From Dyadobacter frigoris (lineage in GTDB: Bacteria; Bacteroidota; Bacteroidia; Cytophagales; Spirosomataceae), in the NCBI RefSeq assembly GCF_005280585.1, contig NZ_SZVO01000026.1, positions 1 through 64,000 on the forward strand: DNA of 64,000 bases, in the 5' to 3' direction. Below the pieces are notes generated by a model. That model saw nothing but the letters and a program-made list of their open reading frames with translations. It did no database searches and was not told the origin of the DNA. Position 1 is the first letter of the stretch. Each line of letters begins with the position of its first letter. Shown here piece after piece: positions 53,559 through 62,417 of the stretch. The position numbers and the translations under genes were made by a program.

Positions 53559-54229
53559 AGCGATTCATTTTCACGCTGGTGCTGATCAGTGCCACGTTAG
53601 GACCAATTCCGGAAGCTCATGCGGTAAATCCCTGGGCTGCGATCATCAAAGCAGCGATCAAAAAAGTCGTAAAGGCAGTGGATTTGATGATCCAGCGAAG
53701 ACAGAATAAGGTCATCAAATTGCAGAACGCACAGAAGGCACTGGAAAACACGATGGCCAAACTAAAGCTCGAGCAGATTGCCGACTGGGTTAAAAAACAG
53801 CGGGACCTGTACCGGAAATATTACGAGGAGCTCAAAAAAGTAAAAGCGGTCATCTCTTACTATTTCCGTATTAAGGAAATTGCTCAGAAAGAAGCCATGA
53901 TCGTCGAGCAGTATCAAAAGGCCTGGTCTCTGTTTCAAAACGATAAGCATTTCACCGCTTCTGAGCTGCTGTACATGCAGAAGGTATATACGGGAATTAT
54001 GGAAGAGACTACCAAAAACGTTGACCTTCTCACGCTTGTAGTCAAATCCTTTACTACACAGATGAGTGATGTTAAAAGGCTGGAGATCATAGACCAGGCG
54101 GCAAAGCAGGTTGATAAAGTATACGACGAGCTTAGCACTTTCAATAATGAAAACAAGCGGCTGAGTCTTTCCAGGGCAAAAGACGAATTTGATGCCAAGG
54201 TGGTCAAAGAGCTCTACGGGATAGAATAA
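53552..54229 (+). CDS. Exported coiled-coil transfer protein (TraI-type of Sphingobacteria)
   Basis: The 225-residue protein has a signal peptide (RFIFTLVLISATLGPIPEAHA) and then a mostly helical body. The first half is lysine-rich (AIIKAAIKKVVKAVDLMIQR, QNAQKALENTMAKL), and the second carries FTASELLYMQKVYTGIMEET and SDVKRLEIIDQAAKQVDKVY. The second half matches the two following proteins, so the three form a small family. In related elements the first is labelled TraI, in the place of VirB5. It is likely a periplasmic component of the mating channel. Confidence 0.75.
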   Translation: MLKRFIFTLVLISATLGPIPEAHAVNPWAAIIKAAIKKVVKAVDLMIQRRQNKVIKLQNAQKALENTMAKLKLEQIADWVKKQRDLYRKYYEELKKVKAVISYYFRIKEIAQKEAMIVEQYQKAWSLFQNDKHFTASELLYMQKVYTGIMEETTKNVDLLTLVVKSFTTQMSDVKRLEIIDQAAKQVDKVYDELSTFNNENKRLSLSRAKDEFDAKVVKELYGIE

Positions 54230-54252
54230 GATTTCTTTTGAAATGATATGCA

Positions 54253-54894
54253 ATGAAAAAGGGACTGATCATATTGGCATTCCTATTGATATCCAATACG
54301 GGGTATTGTCAGAAATTCAAGGAATGGTTTCGTCAGAAAAAGACGCAGAAGCAGTATCTGATCGAGCAGATCGCGCAGCTTAAAATCTATCTGGAACTGA
54401 CTAAAAAAGGATATAAAATAGCAAAAGAGGGGCTAACGACGATTGGTGATATTAGACGTGGCGAGTTCAAATTACACAAAAACAGGTTTGATTCCCTAAG
54501 TATTGTCAAGCCAGCGATTAGCAAACATCCGGTGGCCTCAGCAGCGGTATATCAAATCGTCTACACGATCAGGCTTTATTACCAGCTGGGTGATCTGCTT
54601 GCGGCAAATGACTGGTTGTCCTCGCAGGAAAAACGCTACATCAAATCCGTTTTTGATCAGCTGGCTTGGGACGGGGTCGATGTGCTGGATAATTTGGATG
54701 AAGTGACCAAAGACCGTAAACTAAAAATGACCGACGACGCAAGGGTCCAGCGCATTGAAATGCTTTACAGGCAGTCGCAACAAATTTACCTTTTTGCCAG
54801 GCAAATCTTTGAGCAAGCTACTACTCTCTCAACGCAGCGCAGATCAGAACAAGATAATATTGACAATAGCCGTGCACTGCATGGCATAAACTGA
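54253..54894 (+). CDS. Exported helical transfer protein, paralogue 2
   Basis: The 213-residue protein has a signal peptide (LIILAFLLISNTGYC). The body has TKKGYKIAKEGLTTIGDIRR with GEFKLHKNRFDSLS, LSSQEKRYIKSVFDQL and MTDDARVQRIEMLYRQSQ. The same blocks, in the same order, are in the next gene, so the two arose by duplication. The automated name TerB tellurite resistance protein is sometimes given to such proteins, but nothing here supports tellurite resistance. The role is presumably periplasmic, in the transfer apparatus. Confidence 0.75.
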   Translation: MKKGLIILAFLLISNTGYCQKFKEWFRQKKTQKQYLIEQIAQLKIYLELTKKGYKIAKEGLTTIGDIRRGEFKLHKNRFDSLSIVKPAISKHPVASAAVYQIVYTIRLYYQLGDLLAANDWLSSQEKRYIKSVFDQLAWDGVDVLDNLDEVTKDRKLKMTDDARVQRIEMLYRQSQQIYLFARQIFEQATTLSTQRRSEQDNIDNSRALHGIN

Positions 54895-54900
54895 AACGAC

Positions 54901-55536
54901 ATGAAAATATCATTGACATTATTACTTCTCGCTTTCTTGCTGGTACCAGTCACCAGGGCCGAGGCCCAGACCGCTGAGGTAACTCAACTGATCCTGAACA
55001 TTGAAAAGCTCAATCAGCTTCGAAAGATCCTCAAAGAACTCAAAGCGGGTTATGAGATTCTTTTCAAAGGGTATAATACGATACGCGATCTTTCCCGCGG
55101 GAACTTCAAGCTGCATGAAGCTTTTTTGGATGGCCTGTTGCAGGTCAGCCCAGCAGTCAAAAAATATTCCAGGGTACAAGACATTATTCAGTGTCAGCTC
55201 GCGCTGGTAAAAGAATACAGGACAGCCTACCAAAAGCTCTCTTCGACAGACAATTTTACACAGGATGAGCTCGCGTATATGGAGGACGTTTACACGGATC
55301 TGATCCAGGGAAGTGTAAAAAATCTTGATGCGCTGACAACCGTTCTAACCGCCAAAAAACTCAGGGCATCCGATGACGAAAGGCTGCGGCTTATTGACAG
55401 CATCTACGAGGACATGACAGATAAGCTGACCTTCCTGCGCCATTTTAACAGCAACAGCGCCGTACTGGGGGCTCAGAGAGCCTCTGAAAAAGCGGATATT
55501 GAGCTCAGAAAAAAAATGTACGATATAGAACCTTAA
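54901..55536 (+). CDS. Exported helical transfer protein, paralogue 3
   Basis: The 211-residue protein has a signal peptide (ISLTLLLLAFLLVPVTRAEA). The body reads LKAGYEILFKGYNTIRDLSR with GNFKLHEAFLDGLLQVSP, FTQDELAYMEDVYTDLIQGS and ASDDERLRLIDSIYEDMTDK, then LRHFNSNSAVLGAQRA. It aligns along its whole length with the preceding protein. Six bases separate the two genes, and 13 bases separate it from traJ. It is part of the transfer operon; the exact role is unknown. Confidence 0.78.
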   Translation: MKISLTLLLLAFLLVPVTRAEAQTAEVTQLILNIEKLNQLRKILKELKAGYEILFKGYNTIRDLSRGNFKLHEAFLDGLLQVSPAVKKYSRVQDIIQCQLALVKEYRTAYQKLSSTDNFTQDELAYMEDVYTDLIQGSVKNLDALTTVLTAKKLRASDDERLRLIDSIYEDMTDKLTFLRHFNSNSAVLGAQRASEKADIELRKKMYDIEP

Positions 55537-55549
55537 ACAACGAACATGT

Positions 55550-56650
55550 ATGGACAAGTTATTCAGGATCATCCTACTGGTGATCGCAGCGGCTGTATTG
55601 CCCGGCCTATGCATGGCCCAGGGGTTTCCAGAGCAGATCCGGGGATTAAACAGTGTACTTGACTCGCTCTATCAGGAGATGCTACCGCTTTGCAGCAAAC
55701 TGATTAACGTCGGCCGCGGTATTGCCGGTTTTGCAGCCATCTGGTACATTGCTCACCGGGTGTGGCGACATTTATCTAACGCCGAAACTATTGATTTTTA
55801 TCCGCTATTCCGTCCGTTTGTTCTCGGTTTTGCGATCCTGATTTTCCCTTCGGTGATCGCTATGATCAATGCCGTGCTATCGCCAACTGTCCGTGGCACT
55901 GCCGGGATGGTCAAAGATTCCGATAAGGCGATCGCAGTACTGTTAAAAAAGAAAGAAGAAGCAATTAAGCAATCCGATTTCTGGCAGATGTATGTGGGCG
56001 ATGACAGTAAAGGCAGCCGGGAAATGTGGCTGAAATACACGTATGGCGAAAATTATTCGGAAGGTTTTGGAGAAGGAATCCCCAACGATATCAAGTTTTT
56101 TATGGCCAAACAATCATACAACTTCCGCAATTCGATCAAAGCCATGATCAGTGAGGTGCTAAGACTTCTTTTTGAAGCAGCTGCGCTTTGCATCAATACC
56201 ATCAGGACCTTTTATCTGATCGTGATGGCCATCATCGGCCCCATTGCTTTTGGCATTGCTGTATTTGATGGTTTTCAACATACACTGACAGCATGGATTG
56301 CGCGCTACATCAATATTTTCCTTTGGCTTCCTGTTGCCAATATTTTCGGGGCCATCATTGGAAAAATCCAGGAGAAAATGATTGCACTCGATATCCGGCA
56401 GGTACAGGAAAGTGGTGACACGTTTTTTAGTGCCAACGATATGGCTTATCTGATATTTCTGATCATAGGGATTGTAGGATATCTCTCAGTCCCGTCCGTC
56501 GCAGGTTACATTATCCAGGCAGGTGGAGGCAATGCGCTGCTGCATAAAACCACTGCACTTTTGGGAAATACGGTAACTGGCGTTGGTAACTACGCATTTC
56601 CGGCCGGGGGTGGTTTCGGCAGATTACCTGCCCCTGCCAAGAGGCCCTGA
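55550..56650 (+). CDS. traJ: Conjugal transfer protein TraJ (VirB6-like)
   Basis: The 366-residue inner membrane protein has a signal-like N terminus (FRIILLVIAAAVLPGLCMA) and several membrane segments, among them IGRGIAGFAAIWYIAHRVW-like and FVLGFAILIFPSVIAMINAV, then TFYLIVMAIIGPIAFGIAVF and YLIFLIIGIVGYLSVPSVAG. A central periplasmic or cytoplasmic loop (about 115-195) separates them. TraJ forms part of the inner membrane channel of the Bacteroides mating apparatus. Confidence 0.92.
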   Translation: MDKLFRIILLVIAAAVLPGLCMAQGFPEQIRGLNSVLDSLYQEMLPLCSKLINVGRGIAGFAAIWYIAHRVWRHLSNAETIDFYPLFRPFVLGFAILIFPSVIAMINAVLSPTVRGTAGMVKDSDKAIAVLLKKKEEAIKQSDFWQMYVGDDSKGSREMWLKYTYGENYSEGFGEGIPNDIKFFMAKQSYNFRNSIKAMISEVLRLLFEAAALCINTIRTFYLIVMAIIGPIAFGIAVFDGFQHTLTAWIARYINIFLWLPVANIFGAIIGKIQEKMIALDIRQVQESGDTFFSANDMAYLIFLIIGIVGYLSVPSVAGYIIQAGGGNALLHKTTALLGNTVTGVGNYAFPAGGGFGRLPAPAKRP

Positions 56651-56680
56651 TTTTGATTATTTAATAAAACCATCCAACTC

Positions 56681-57298
56681 ATGTTTACCAAAGCCAAAAA
56701 TATTGATACGGCATTCAGACATATCCGGCTTTTTACACTAGTGGTGGTCTGTGGCAGCATGGTCTTCTGCTGTTTTGCCCTTTACAAAAGCTACCAGCTC
56801 GTACAGACTGCGCAGGGGACTGTTTATATTCTTGCAGAGGGCAAGGTACTGGACGCTTATGCCTCCCAGCGCCGTGAGAACATCCCAGTCGAGGCACGCG
56901 ATCATGTTGCCACCTTCCACCGTCTGTTTTTCACCCTGGACCCCGACGACAAGACTATTGCCGCCAATGTTTCCAAAGCACTTTACCTGGCTGACGCCTC
57001 AGCAAAGAAGCAGTATGACAACCTGAAAGAGTCGGGGTATTACACCGGAATCATTTCAGGTAACATCAGCCAGCAGGTGCAGATCGACAGTGTTGAAGTG
57101 GATATCTCTGTCTATCCCTATTACTTTAAGTGCATTGGGGTGCAGCGCATCATCCGGCCTACCAGTATCGTTTCACGCAGGCTCATCACCGAAGGATACC
57201 TGCGCACCATTTCCCGCAGCGATAACAATCCGCACGGGTTTCTGATCGAAAAGTGGGAGACCACTGAAAACAAGGATATCAGTGTACAAAACCGCTGA
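56681..57298 (+). CDS. traK: Conjugal transfer protein TraK (VirB8-like)
   Basis: The 205-residue protein has one N-terminal membrane anchor (LFTLVVVCGSMVFCCFALY) and a periplasmic domain with HVATFHRLFFTLDPDDKTIA, SLYLAD-like ALYLADASAKKQYDN and VDISVYPYYFKCIGVQRIIR. These blocks are characteristic of TraK. VirB8-like proteins connect inner membrane and periplasmic parts of the channel. The position after traJ is canonical. Confidence 0.93.
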   Translation: MFTKAKNIDTAFRHIRLFTLVVVCGSMVFCCFALYKSYQLVQTAQGTVYILAEGKVLDAYASQRRENIPVEARDHVATFHRLFFTLDPDDKTIAANVSKALYLADASAKKQYDNLKESGYYTGIISGNISQQVQIDSVEVDISVYPYYFKCIGVQRIIRPTSIVSRRLITEGYLRTISRSDNNPHGFLIEKWETTENKDISVQNR

Positions 57299-57345
57299 CA
57301 GCAGGCGCGCCTGTTTTTGATTCTTCACTTTTAAACAGCCAAAAT

Positions 57346-57753
57346 ATGTTTTACAGATTCAATGCCCACAGGGCCACCAAACCACAACCGAATGACTCTA
57401 AAACGGATAGCATCGCCAGAAAAATTGCCGGGAACATAAGCCGTGTCCAGTGCTATTGGGCCACAATTATGGATAAGTATGCACGCAGACTCCCACATAA
57501 ATGGCTCAAAGCATTATTAATTGCCTTAGCGTTGGGATCGGGTTCTTACTGCACTTACCTGTTTGAAGACGGTATATTTTCACACGTTGCTTCACGGGTT
57601 GAAAAAATTGAATTTAGAAGATTATGGCCCTTTGGCCAGTCCGGAGAAAAAGAAAAGCTCCAAAAACAGTCGGCATTCGCCCGCTATCTGGATAGTCTCG
57701 AGCGCGAAGTCAAACGGGACAGTCTTGAAAACCCGCAATACTACAAACCTTGA
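57346..57753 (+). CDS. traL: TraL-like transfer protein
   Basis: The 135-residue protein has a basic N-terminal third, one membrane segment (WLKALLIALALGSGSYCTYL, about 62-81) and a charged C-terminal tail (KQSAFARYLDSLEREVKRDS). The layout and position between traK and traM fit TraL (DUF3989-like) of Bacteroides conjugative transposons, although the sequence itself is weakly conserved. Confidence 0.7.
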   Translation: MFYRFNAHRATKPQPNDSKTDSIARKIAGNISRVQCYWATIMDKYARRLPHKWLKALLIALALGSGSYCTYLFEDGIFSHVASRVEKIEFRRLWPFGQSGEKEKLQKQSAFARYLDSLEREVKRDSLENPQYYKP

Positions 57754-57791
57754 ACTTAAAATCTATTGTAACCTATTAAAATTTAACAATC

Positions 57792-59132
57792 ATGGAAAAC
57801 AGGACATACTCTGCCCGTTTCTTGCAACAACGCAAGTTTTACACCTTCCTACCCCTTTTGGTACTCCCATTTCTGACCTTCTTTTACTGGGCCGCAGTCG
57901 TTAAAAATGTAAAGAAGCATGAAACAACGGTAGCAGAACCTACGGGGCTGAATACTAATTTGCCTGATCCGGCCTTAAAGGAAGGTAAACCCATGGACAA
58001 ACTCAGCTACTACCAGAAAGCTGCCGAAGATTCTGCCAAACGGGCCGAGCAAATAAAAAAAGACCCGTACAGAAAGGATGAACTCGTTTCCGAAAGCGAA
58101 AATCCCCTAATGACACTCCAATCACTGGAAGGGCCCAACGGAAAACATAAGCGTGTAACTCCGGTTTCCTATAAGGGAAAACGCTATTCGGATCCCAACG
58201 AAGCAAAGGTTTATGGCAAGCTTAAAGAACTTGATGCCGTCCTTGCAGCGTCTGCTGAGCCCGGTTTTGAAGCTGAGAATAAGTCCGTCAAAAATCAAAT
58301 TCCTTCAACTGTTACTGGCGAGACAGACACTGGACCTGACATGCAAAGATTGGAATCTTTGATGGCTGGACTTGAGGGAGAGGCTGAGGTGGACCCACAA
58401 GACCCGGAAATGAAGGAACTTAATGAATTGCTGGAAAAGGTGATGGACATTCAGCACCCTGAGCGCGTCACAGACCGTTTGCAGAAACAATCGCAGGAAA
58501 ATGAAAACCAGATTTTCCCTGTCACAACCCAGCCCGTCGAAAACCCGGTTACCACATTAGAAAATACGATAGCCGCCGATTCCTTGACTGATAACTTAAT
58601 TTCCGAACTGCCTTTTCAGCAGAATGGCTTCTTCTCACTGGATCAGGACGTTACAGCCAATGCGGGCAACGCCATACCTGCTGTTGTGCACCAGGACCAG
58701 CAGCTGGTAACAGGAGCAACAGTCAAACTGCGGCTGACCGGAGATGTTTATGTTGGCGGTGTATTGATTCCAAAGGACAGTTTTGTATTTGGGCAGGCCT
58801 CACTAAACGGTGAAAGGCTTATGGTGCAAATTGTTTCAATCCGCTATGAAAACTCGCTGCTGCCCGTCAAGCTTTCTGTTTATGATCTGGACGGAATTGC
58901 GGGTATTCACATTCCGGACGCCATCAGCCGAGATGTGGCTAAACAGTCCTTAGGCCAGGATATTCAGGGGGTAGCCATCGGATCGCTCGATCCTTCGCTT
59001 GGAGCACAGGCGGCCAGTGCAGGTATCCAGGCAGCAAAAACACTCATCGGCAAAAAGGCACGTCTTGTTCAGGTATCACTAAAAGCAGGTTACCAGGTGC
59101 TGCTGCGGGATGGTAATGGAGCGTCGATGTAA
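57792..59132 (+). CDS. traM: Conjugal transfer protein TraM (VirB10-like)
   Basis: The 446-residue protein has a short cytoplasmic start, one membrane segment (FYTFLPLLVLPFLTFFYWAA, about 17-36) and a long variable, acidic and proline-containing region. The conserved C-terminal domain (about 300-446) reads VTGATVKLRLTGDVYVGGVL, IPKDSFVFGQASLNGERLMV and VYDLDGIAGIHIPDAISRDV. It spans the periplasm and couples inner membrane energy to the outer membrane pore formed with TraN. Confidence 0.93.
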   Translation: MENRTYSARFLQQRKFYTFLPLLVLPFLTFFYWAAVVKNVKKHETTVAEPTGLNTNLPDPALKEGKPMDKLSYYQKAAEDSAKRAEQIKKDPYRKDELVSESENPLMTLQSLEGPNGKHKRVTPVSYKGKRYSDPNEAKVYGKLKELDAVLAASAEPGFEAENKSVKNQIPSTVTGETDTGPDMQRLESLMAGLEGEAEVDPQDPEMKELNELLEKVMDIQHPERVTDRLQKQSQENENQIFPVTTQPVENPVTTLENTIAADSLTDNLISELPFQQNGFFSLDQDVTANAGNAIPAVVHQDQQLVTGATVKLRLTGDVYVGGVLIPKDSFVFGQASLNGERLMVQIVSIRYENSLLPVKLSVYDLDGIAGIHIPDAISRDVAKQSLGQDIQGVAIGSLDPSLGAQAASAGIQAAKTLIGKKARLVQVSLKAGYQVLLRDGNGASM

Positions 59133-59176
59133 GCCCGTTTAGAGGATCTATACTTTCACTTTAATTTCTATAAATC

Positions 59177-60010
59177 ATGAAGAGAAACCGAATCGGCCGT
59201 ATACTGGCCCTGCTGATGCTTGTGATCAGCGGAAAGGCATTTGCTCAAAATGTAGAGCTCTTTGTCATTGAGCCTTTTCCGTTGGAGATCACTTATCACA
59301 AAACAGTCAACCTGATCTTTCCGTTTGCCATTAAAAGTGTTGACCGCGGAAGCCGGGATGTGCTGGCCCAAAAAGCAAAAGGCATTGAGAACATCTTACA
59401 GGTGAAAGCTGCAAACAAAGGATTTGTCCAGACGAACCTGACCGTAGTTACCTCGGACGGAAAGTTGTACTCTTTTGTAGTCAGTTACTCAGACGAGCCC
59501 TTGCAACTGAACATCGAGCTGATCCCTGACAAAAACAAGCCCGCTTCATCCGCCCTATTTCAACAAAGCAATCAGGCTGTGATCAAGCACAGCTCAGAGC
59601 TGGCTCTTTCAGATAAAAACAAAGTCCATAGAATCAGGGATCGAAGTGACAAGGCGCGGTTTGCACTGAGTGGGCTTTACATCAGGGAAGATGTGATTTT
59701 CTACCGTTTACAACTTGAAAACCACTCGAATATCGCCTACGATATTGAAAACCTCCGATTTTTCATCCGCGATAAAAAACGGGTAAAACGCACGGCTGTG
59801 CAGGAAAGGGAGATAATGCCTGTTTACGTCCATCAGGATACTTCTGCGGTTGGAGCAAATAGTTTCCATGTATTTGTCTTTGCACTCGACAAATTCACTA
59901 TTCCTGATCAAAAACAGCTCACCATTCAGCTCATGGAGAAAAAGGGAGGGAGGCATATGCAGCTGCAGGTACAGAACAGGGCCATCGTCCGTGCCAAGCC
60001 ACTTTCATAA
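59177..60010 (+). CDS. traN: Conjugal transfer protein TraN (VirB9-like)
   Basis: The 277-residue protein has a signal peptide (ILALLMLVISGKAFAQ). The body has ITYHKTVNLIFPFAIKSVDR, SRDVLAQKAKGIENILQVKA and LTVVTSDGKLYSFVVSYSDE, then LENHSNIAYDIENLRFFIRD. These are standard TraN blocks; the protein resembles VirB9 and makes up the outer membrane side of the channel with TraM. It is the last clear structural tra gene in the window; no traO, traP or traQ follows. Confidence 0.93.
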   Translation: MKRNRIGRILALLMLVISGKAFAQNVELFVIEPFPLEITYHKTVNLIFPFAIKSVDRGSRDVLAQKAKGIENILQVKAANKGFVQTNLTVVTSDGKLYSFVVSYSDEPLQLNIELIPDKNKPASSALFQQSNQAVIKHSSELALSDKNKVHRIRDRSDKARFALSGLYIREDVIFYRLQLENHSNIAYDIENLRFFIRDKKRVKRTAVQEREIMPVYVHQDTSAVGANSFHVFVFALDKFTIPDQKQLTIQLMEKKGGRHMQLQVQNRAIVRAKPLS

Positions 60011-60050
60011 ATACAGTAACATTTTCATTAACCATTAAATACTTACGATC

Positions 60051-60848
60051 ATGAATGAGAAAAATTTCGATTATCTCAAAGACCAGGTCAAATTCACCGG
60101 TTTCGGACAAGAGCTGGAATCACAGCTTAAAGCCAACCTTGCCAAATCGCAAACAGAGTTCCAGCTAAAACATACCACCGCTTATGGCAAGGATGAGCTG
60201 AGTTCGGTATTGCAGTTCAAAAAGTCCAACCAGACTGATATGTTCTTTTTTAATAGCTACACCGCTTCGCTCAAAAAAGAAAACGAACAGAAGGCTATCG
60301 AGCAGAAGTTTTACATCAATAAAGAAGCAGGCAACATTACCCAAAAAGAAGCTTACAACCTGCTTAATGGCCGCGCAGTGAATAAGGATCTGACAAACAA
60401 GGATGGAAAACTCTACAACGCCTGGGTACAGCTGGATTTTAAGGAAGCAGATCCCAGCGGAAATTACAAAGTCAAACAATTCAGTGAAAAATACGGATTT
60501 GAACTTGAAAAAGCACTTTCTAAACATCCAATCAAAGAGCTTGGCAATGATACGGACAAATCGCGTCTGATCGAATCGCTTCAAAAAGGGAACCGTCAGG
60601 CGGTCACCTTTACTCAGGACGGGGCAGAACAAAAACGCTTTATTGAAGCCAATCCGCAGTTCAAATCGGTTGCTGTTTATGATGAACGTCAGCAGCGGAT
60701 CCGCAGCACACAAACAGAAAAGCAAGGCCAGGGTGAAAGCCAATCCCAGCAGCAAAGCGAAAATCAGGGCGGTAAAAAACAGGATGTTAAAAGCCCGGAA
60801 AACGATGAGCCAGCCAGGCAGGGAAAAAGAAAGGGAGTTTCAGTTTAA
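60051..60848 (+). CDS. DUF3945-like protein, paralogue 1
   Basis: The 265-residue protein reads GNITQKEAYNLLNGRAVNKD, WVQLDFKEADPSGNYKVKQF, SEKYGFELEKALSKHPIKEL and RFIEANPQFKSVAVYDERQQ, a block order I associate with DUF3945-type proteins of Bacteroidetes mobile elements. The C terminus is a low-complexity tail rich in Gln, Ser and Lys. It is soluble, and the function is unknown. The next gene encodes a paralogue with the same blocks. Confidence 0.75.
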   Translation: MNEKNFDYLKDQVKFTGFGQELESQLKANLAKSQTEFQLKHTTAYGKDELSSVLQFKKSNQTDMFFFNSYTASLKKENEQKAIEQKFYINKEAGNITQKEAYNLLNGRAVNKDLTNKDGKLYNAWVQLDFKEADPSGNYKVKQFSEKYGFELEKALSKHPIKELGNDTDKSRLIESLQKGNRQAVTFTQDGAEQKRFIEANPQFKSVAVYDERQQRIRSTQTEKQGQGESQSQQQSENQGGKKQDVKSPENDEPARQGKRKGVSV

Positions 60849-60879
60849 TAGCCTTTGCTTTATCTAAATCATACAGATC

Positions 60880-61965
60880 ATGGAGCAGCCACATGTAAAT
60901 AATGAGATTACATCAAACAGGATAGCGAAGGAGCTAAACGAGTGGAAAGCCCGTGAACTAAAGTTTGAAAAACTTTTTTCTCCTGAGATATTAAAAGATA
61001 AGGCGTTTTTAAAAGAAAAGCTTGGTTTTTATAAGCATTTGCAATCCAAATACGGCCGCTCAAATGCGCCGGAAGAAAGAATGACGCTCATTATTTTAGC
61101 GCGGCAGCAGGATTTGCTTCGAAAACAGGTTTACCCAAACCTGTGGATGCGGCTTTTGCAAAGAGTACTGGCTCCATTCCGTGAACGGCAAGCGGCCATG
61201 CAGACTACGATTTCCTCCGACCGTAATCTGGCTGATCTGAAAGAGGCTGTTGCCAAGGCTGGATTTGAAGATGTCGGCTCGAAGCTCGCACAGCAAATCA
61301 AACAGGGACAAAGGGAATTTTCGCTCCCTTTGTCCTATTACATCAGTGAAAATCAAAAAATGGATATCAATCTGTCCTTTGCCAAAGATGCAAGCGGTGC
61401 GTACCGGTTTGAAAAATACCAGGCAGCACTGACTGATACGAATAAGCCGCAAGAATCAAAAAAACAAACATTCTCTTCCGAAGATCAAATCAGCGCTTCG
61501 CAGGCTCAAAACCTTCTTTCTGGCAGGGCTATAAAAATTGAGACTTTTGATATCAATCAAGGTTCTAAATCTAGATGGATACAGCTCGATTTTAACGATC
61601 AGGATCCATCTGGAAACCATAAATTAAAAGAGTTTCACAAAGATTATGGTTTTGACCTGCAAAAAGCCGTGAGTCAACTCGGTGTGAAAGAAAGCCTGAC
61701 CGCGAAAGATCAACAGACGCTACTTGATGCCTTAAGTCGCGGTGAAAAACCGCAGGTGACCATCATGCGGGAAGGAAAAGAGGTTAATCTTTCCATAGAA
61801 GCAAACCCGCAGTATAAAACGCTGAATGTTTACGACGAGCATCAAAAGAAAATCAGCATCGCGCAGGCATTATCGGGACCTGAAAAAGCAGCTTTGAAAG
61901 TTACAGAACAAACTCAGGTGGTAAGTGAGCAGCAATCTAAGAAAAATGGTCAAAAAGTAAGATAA
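60880..61965 (+). CDS. DUF3945-like protein, paralogue 2
   Basis: The 361-residue protein has an extra N-terminal helical region (about 1-115, ELNEWKARELKFEKLFSPEI). It then repeats the blocks of the preceding protein: ISASQAQNLLSGRAIKIETF, WIQLDFNDQDPSGNHKLKEF, HKDYGFDLQKAVSQLGVKES and SIEANPQYKTLNVYDEHQKK. The pair clearly derives from a duplication. Its last base is the first base of the next gene's ATG. It is probably an accessory DNA-processing or regulatory component of the ICE; the role is unknown. Confidence 0.75.
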   Translation: MEQPHVNNEITSNRIAKELNEWKARELKFEKLFSPEILKDKAFLKEKLGFYKHLQSKYGRSNAPEERMTLIILARQQDLLRKQVYPNLWMRLLQRVLAPFRERQAAMQTTISSDRNLADLKEAVAKAGFEDVGSKLAQQIKQGQREFSLPLSYYISENQKMDINLSFAKDASGAYRFEKYQAALTDTNKPQESKKQTFSSEDQISASQAQNLLSGRAIKIETFDINQGSKSRWIQLDFNDQDPSGNHKLKEFHKDYGFDLQKAVSQLGVKESLTAKDQQTLLDALSRGEKPQVTIMREGKEVNLSIEANPQYKTLNVYDEHQKKISIAQALSGPEKAALKVTEQTQVVSEQQSKKNGQKVR

Positions 61966-62273
61966 TGAAAAAGGATTCGATTTTAACTGTGTTTTTTTCA
62001 GCCATTGAAAAAGATCAGCGTCTGGGCATTTCGCATATAGGACTGTGTGTGACACTGATTTGCCTGTGGGAAAAACAGGGCTTTAAGGGGCCAGTAGACG
62101 CTTTTGGAAAAGAGATCATGCGGCTTTCAAGAATTGCCAGCACCGCTACCTACCAAAAGCTTTTGCGCCAACTGGTGCAGTATGGATATATCAGATATCT
62201 GCCCTCCTATTATAAAGGAAAGGCAAGCAAGATTTTCTTATATCTGAAACCTTCGGAAGAACGTGGTGACTAA
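61965..62273 (+). CDS. Small winged-helix-like protein
   Basis: The 102-residue protein has a helical bundle followed by a winged-helix pattern: FGKEIMRLSRIASTATYQKL, LRQLVQYGYIRYLPSYYKGK and ASKIFLYL. The order (recognition helix, then beta-wing with basic residues) fits a small DNA-binding regulator or replication-type initiator domain. The start shares one base with the previous stop (TAATG), so it is coupled to the DUF3945-like genes. Confidence 0.65.
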   Translation: MKKDSILTVFFSAIEKDQRLGISHIGLCVTLICLWEKQGFKGPVDAFGKEIMRLSRIASTATYQKLLRQLVQYGYIRYLPSYYKGKASKIFLYLKPSEERGD

Positions 62274-62417
62274 AAAAGTTAAGATCGTAAAACCCAGTCC
62301 TGATCTGAGCCAGTCTGATATTGGATACAGACTATACGAAACAGCGCTATTCAAATACGAATTGTGAGAATGTAACAGCATTTAATAAAACCATCAAGAA
62401 CAATTACTTCATAAAAT

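Noticed and set aside
54253..55536. Tellurite resistance (TerB) function for the two paralogues
   Set aside because: The name is used automatically for similar proteins, but they have signal peptides, lie in the tra operon and show no TerB motif.
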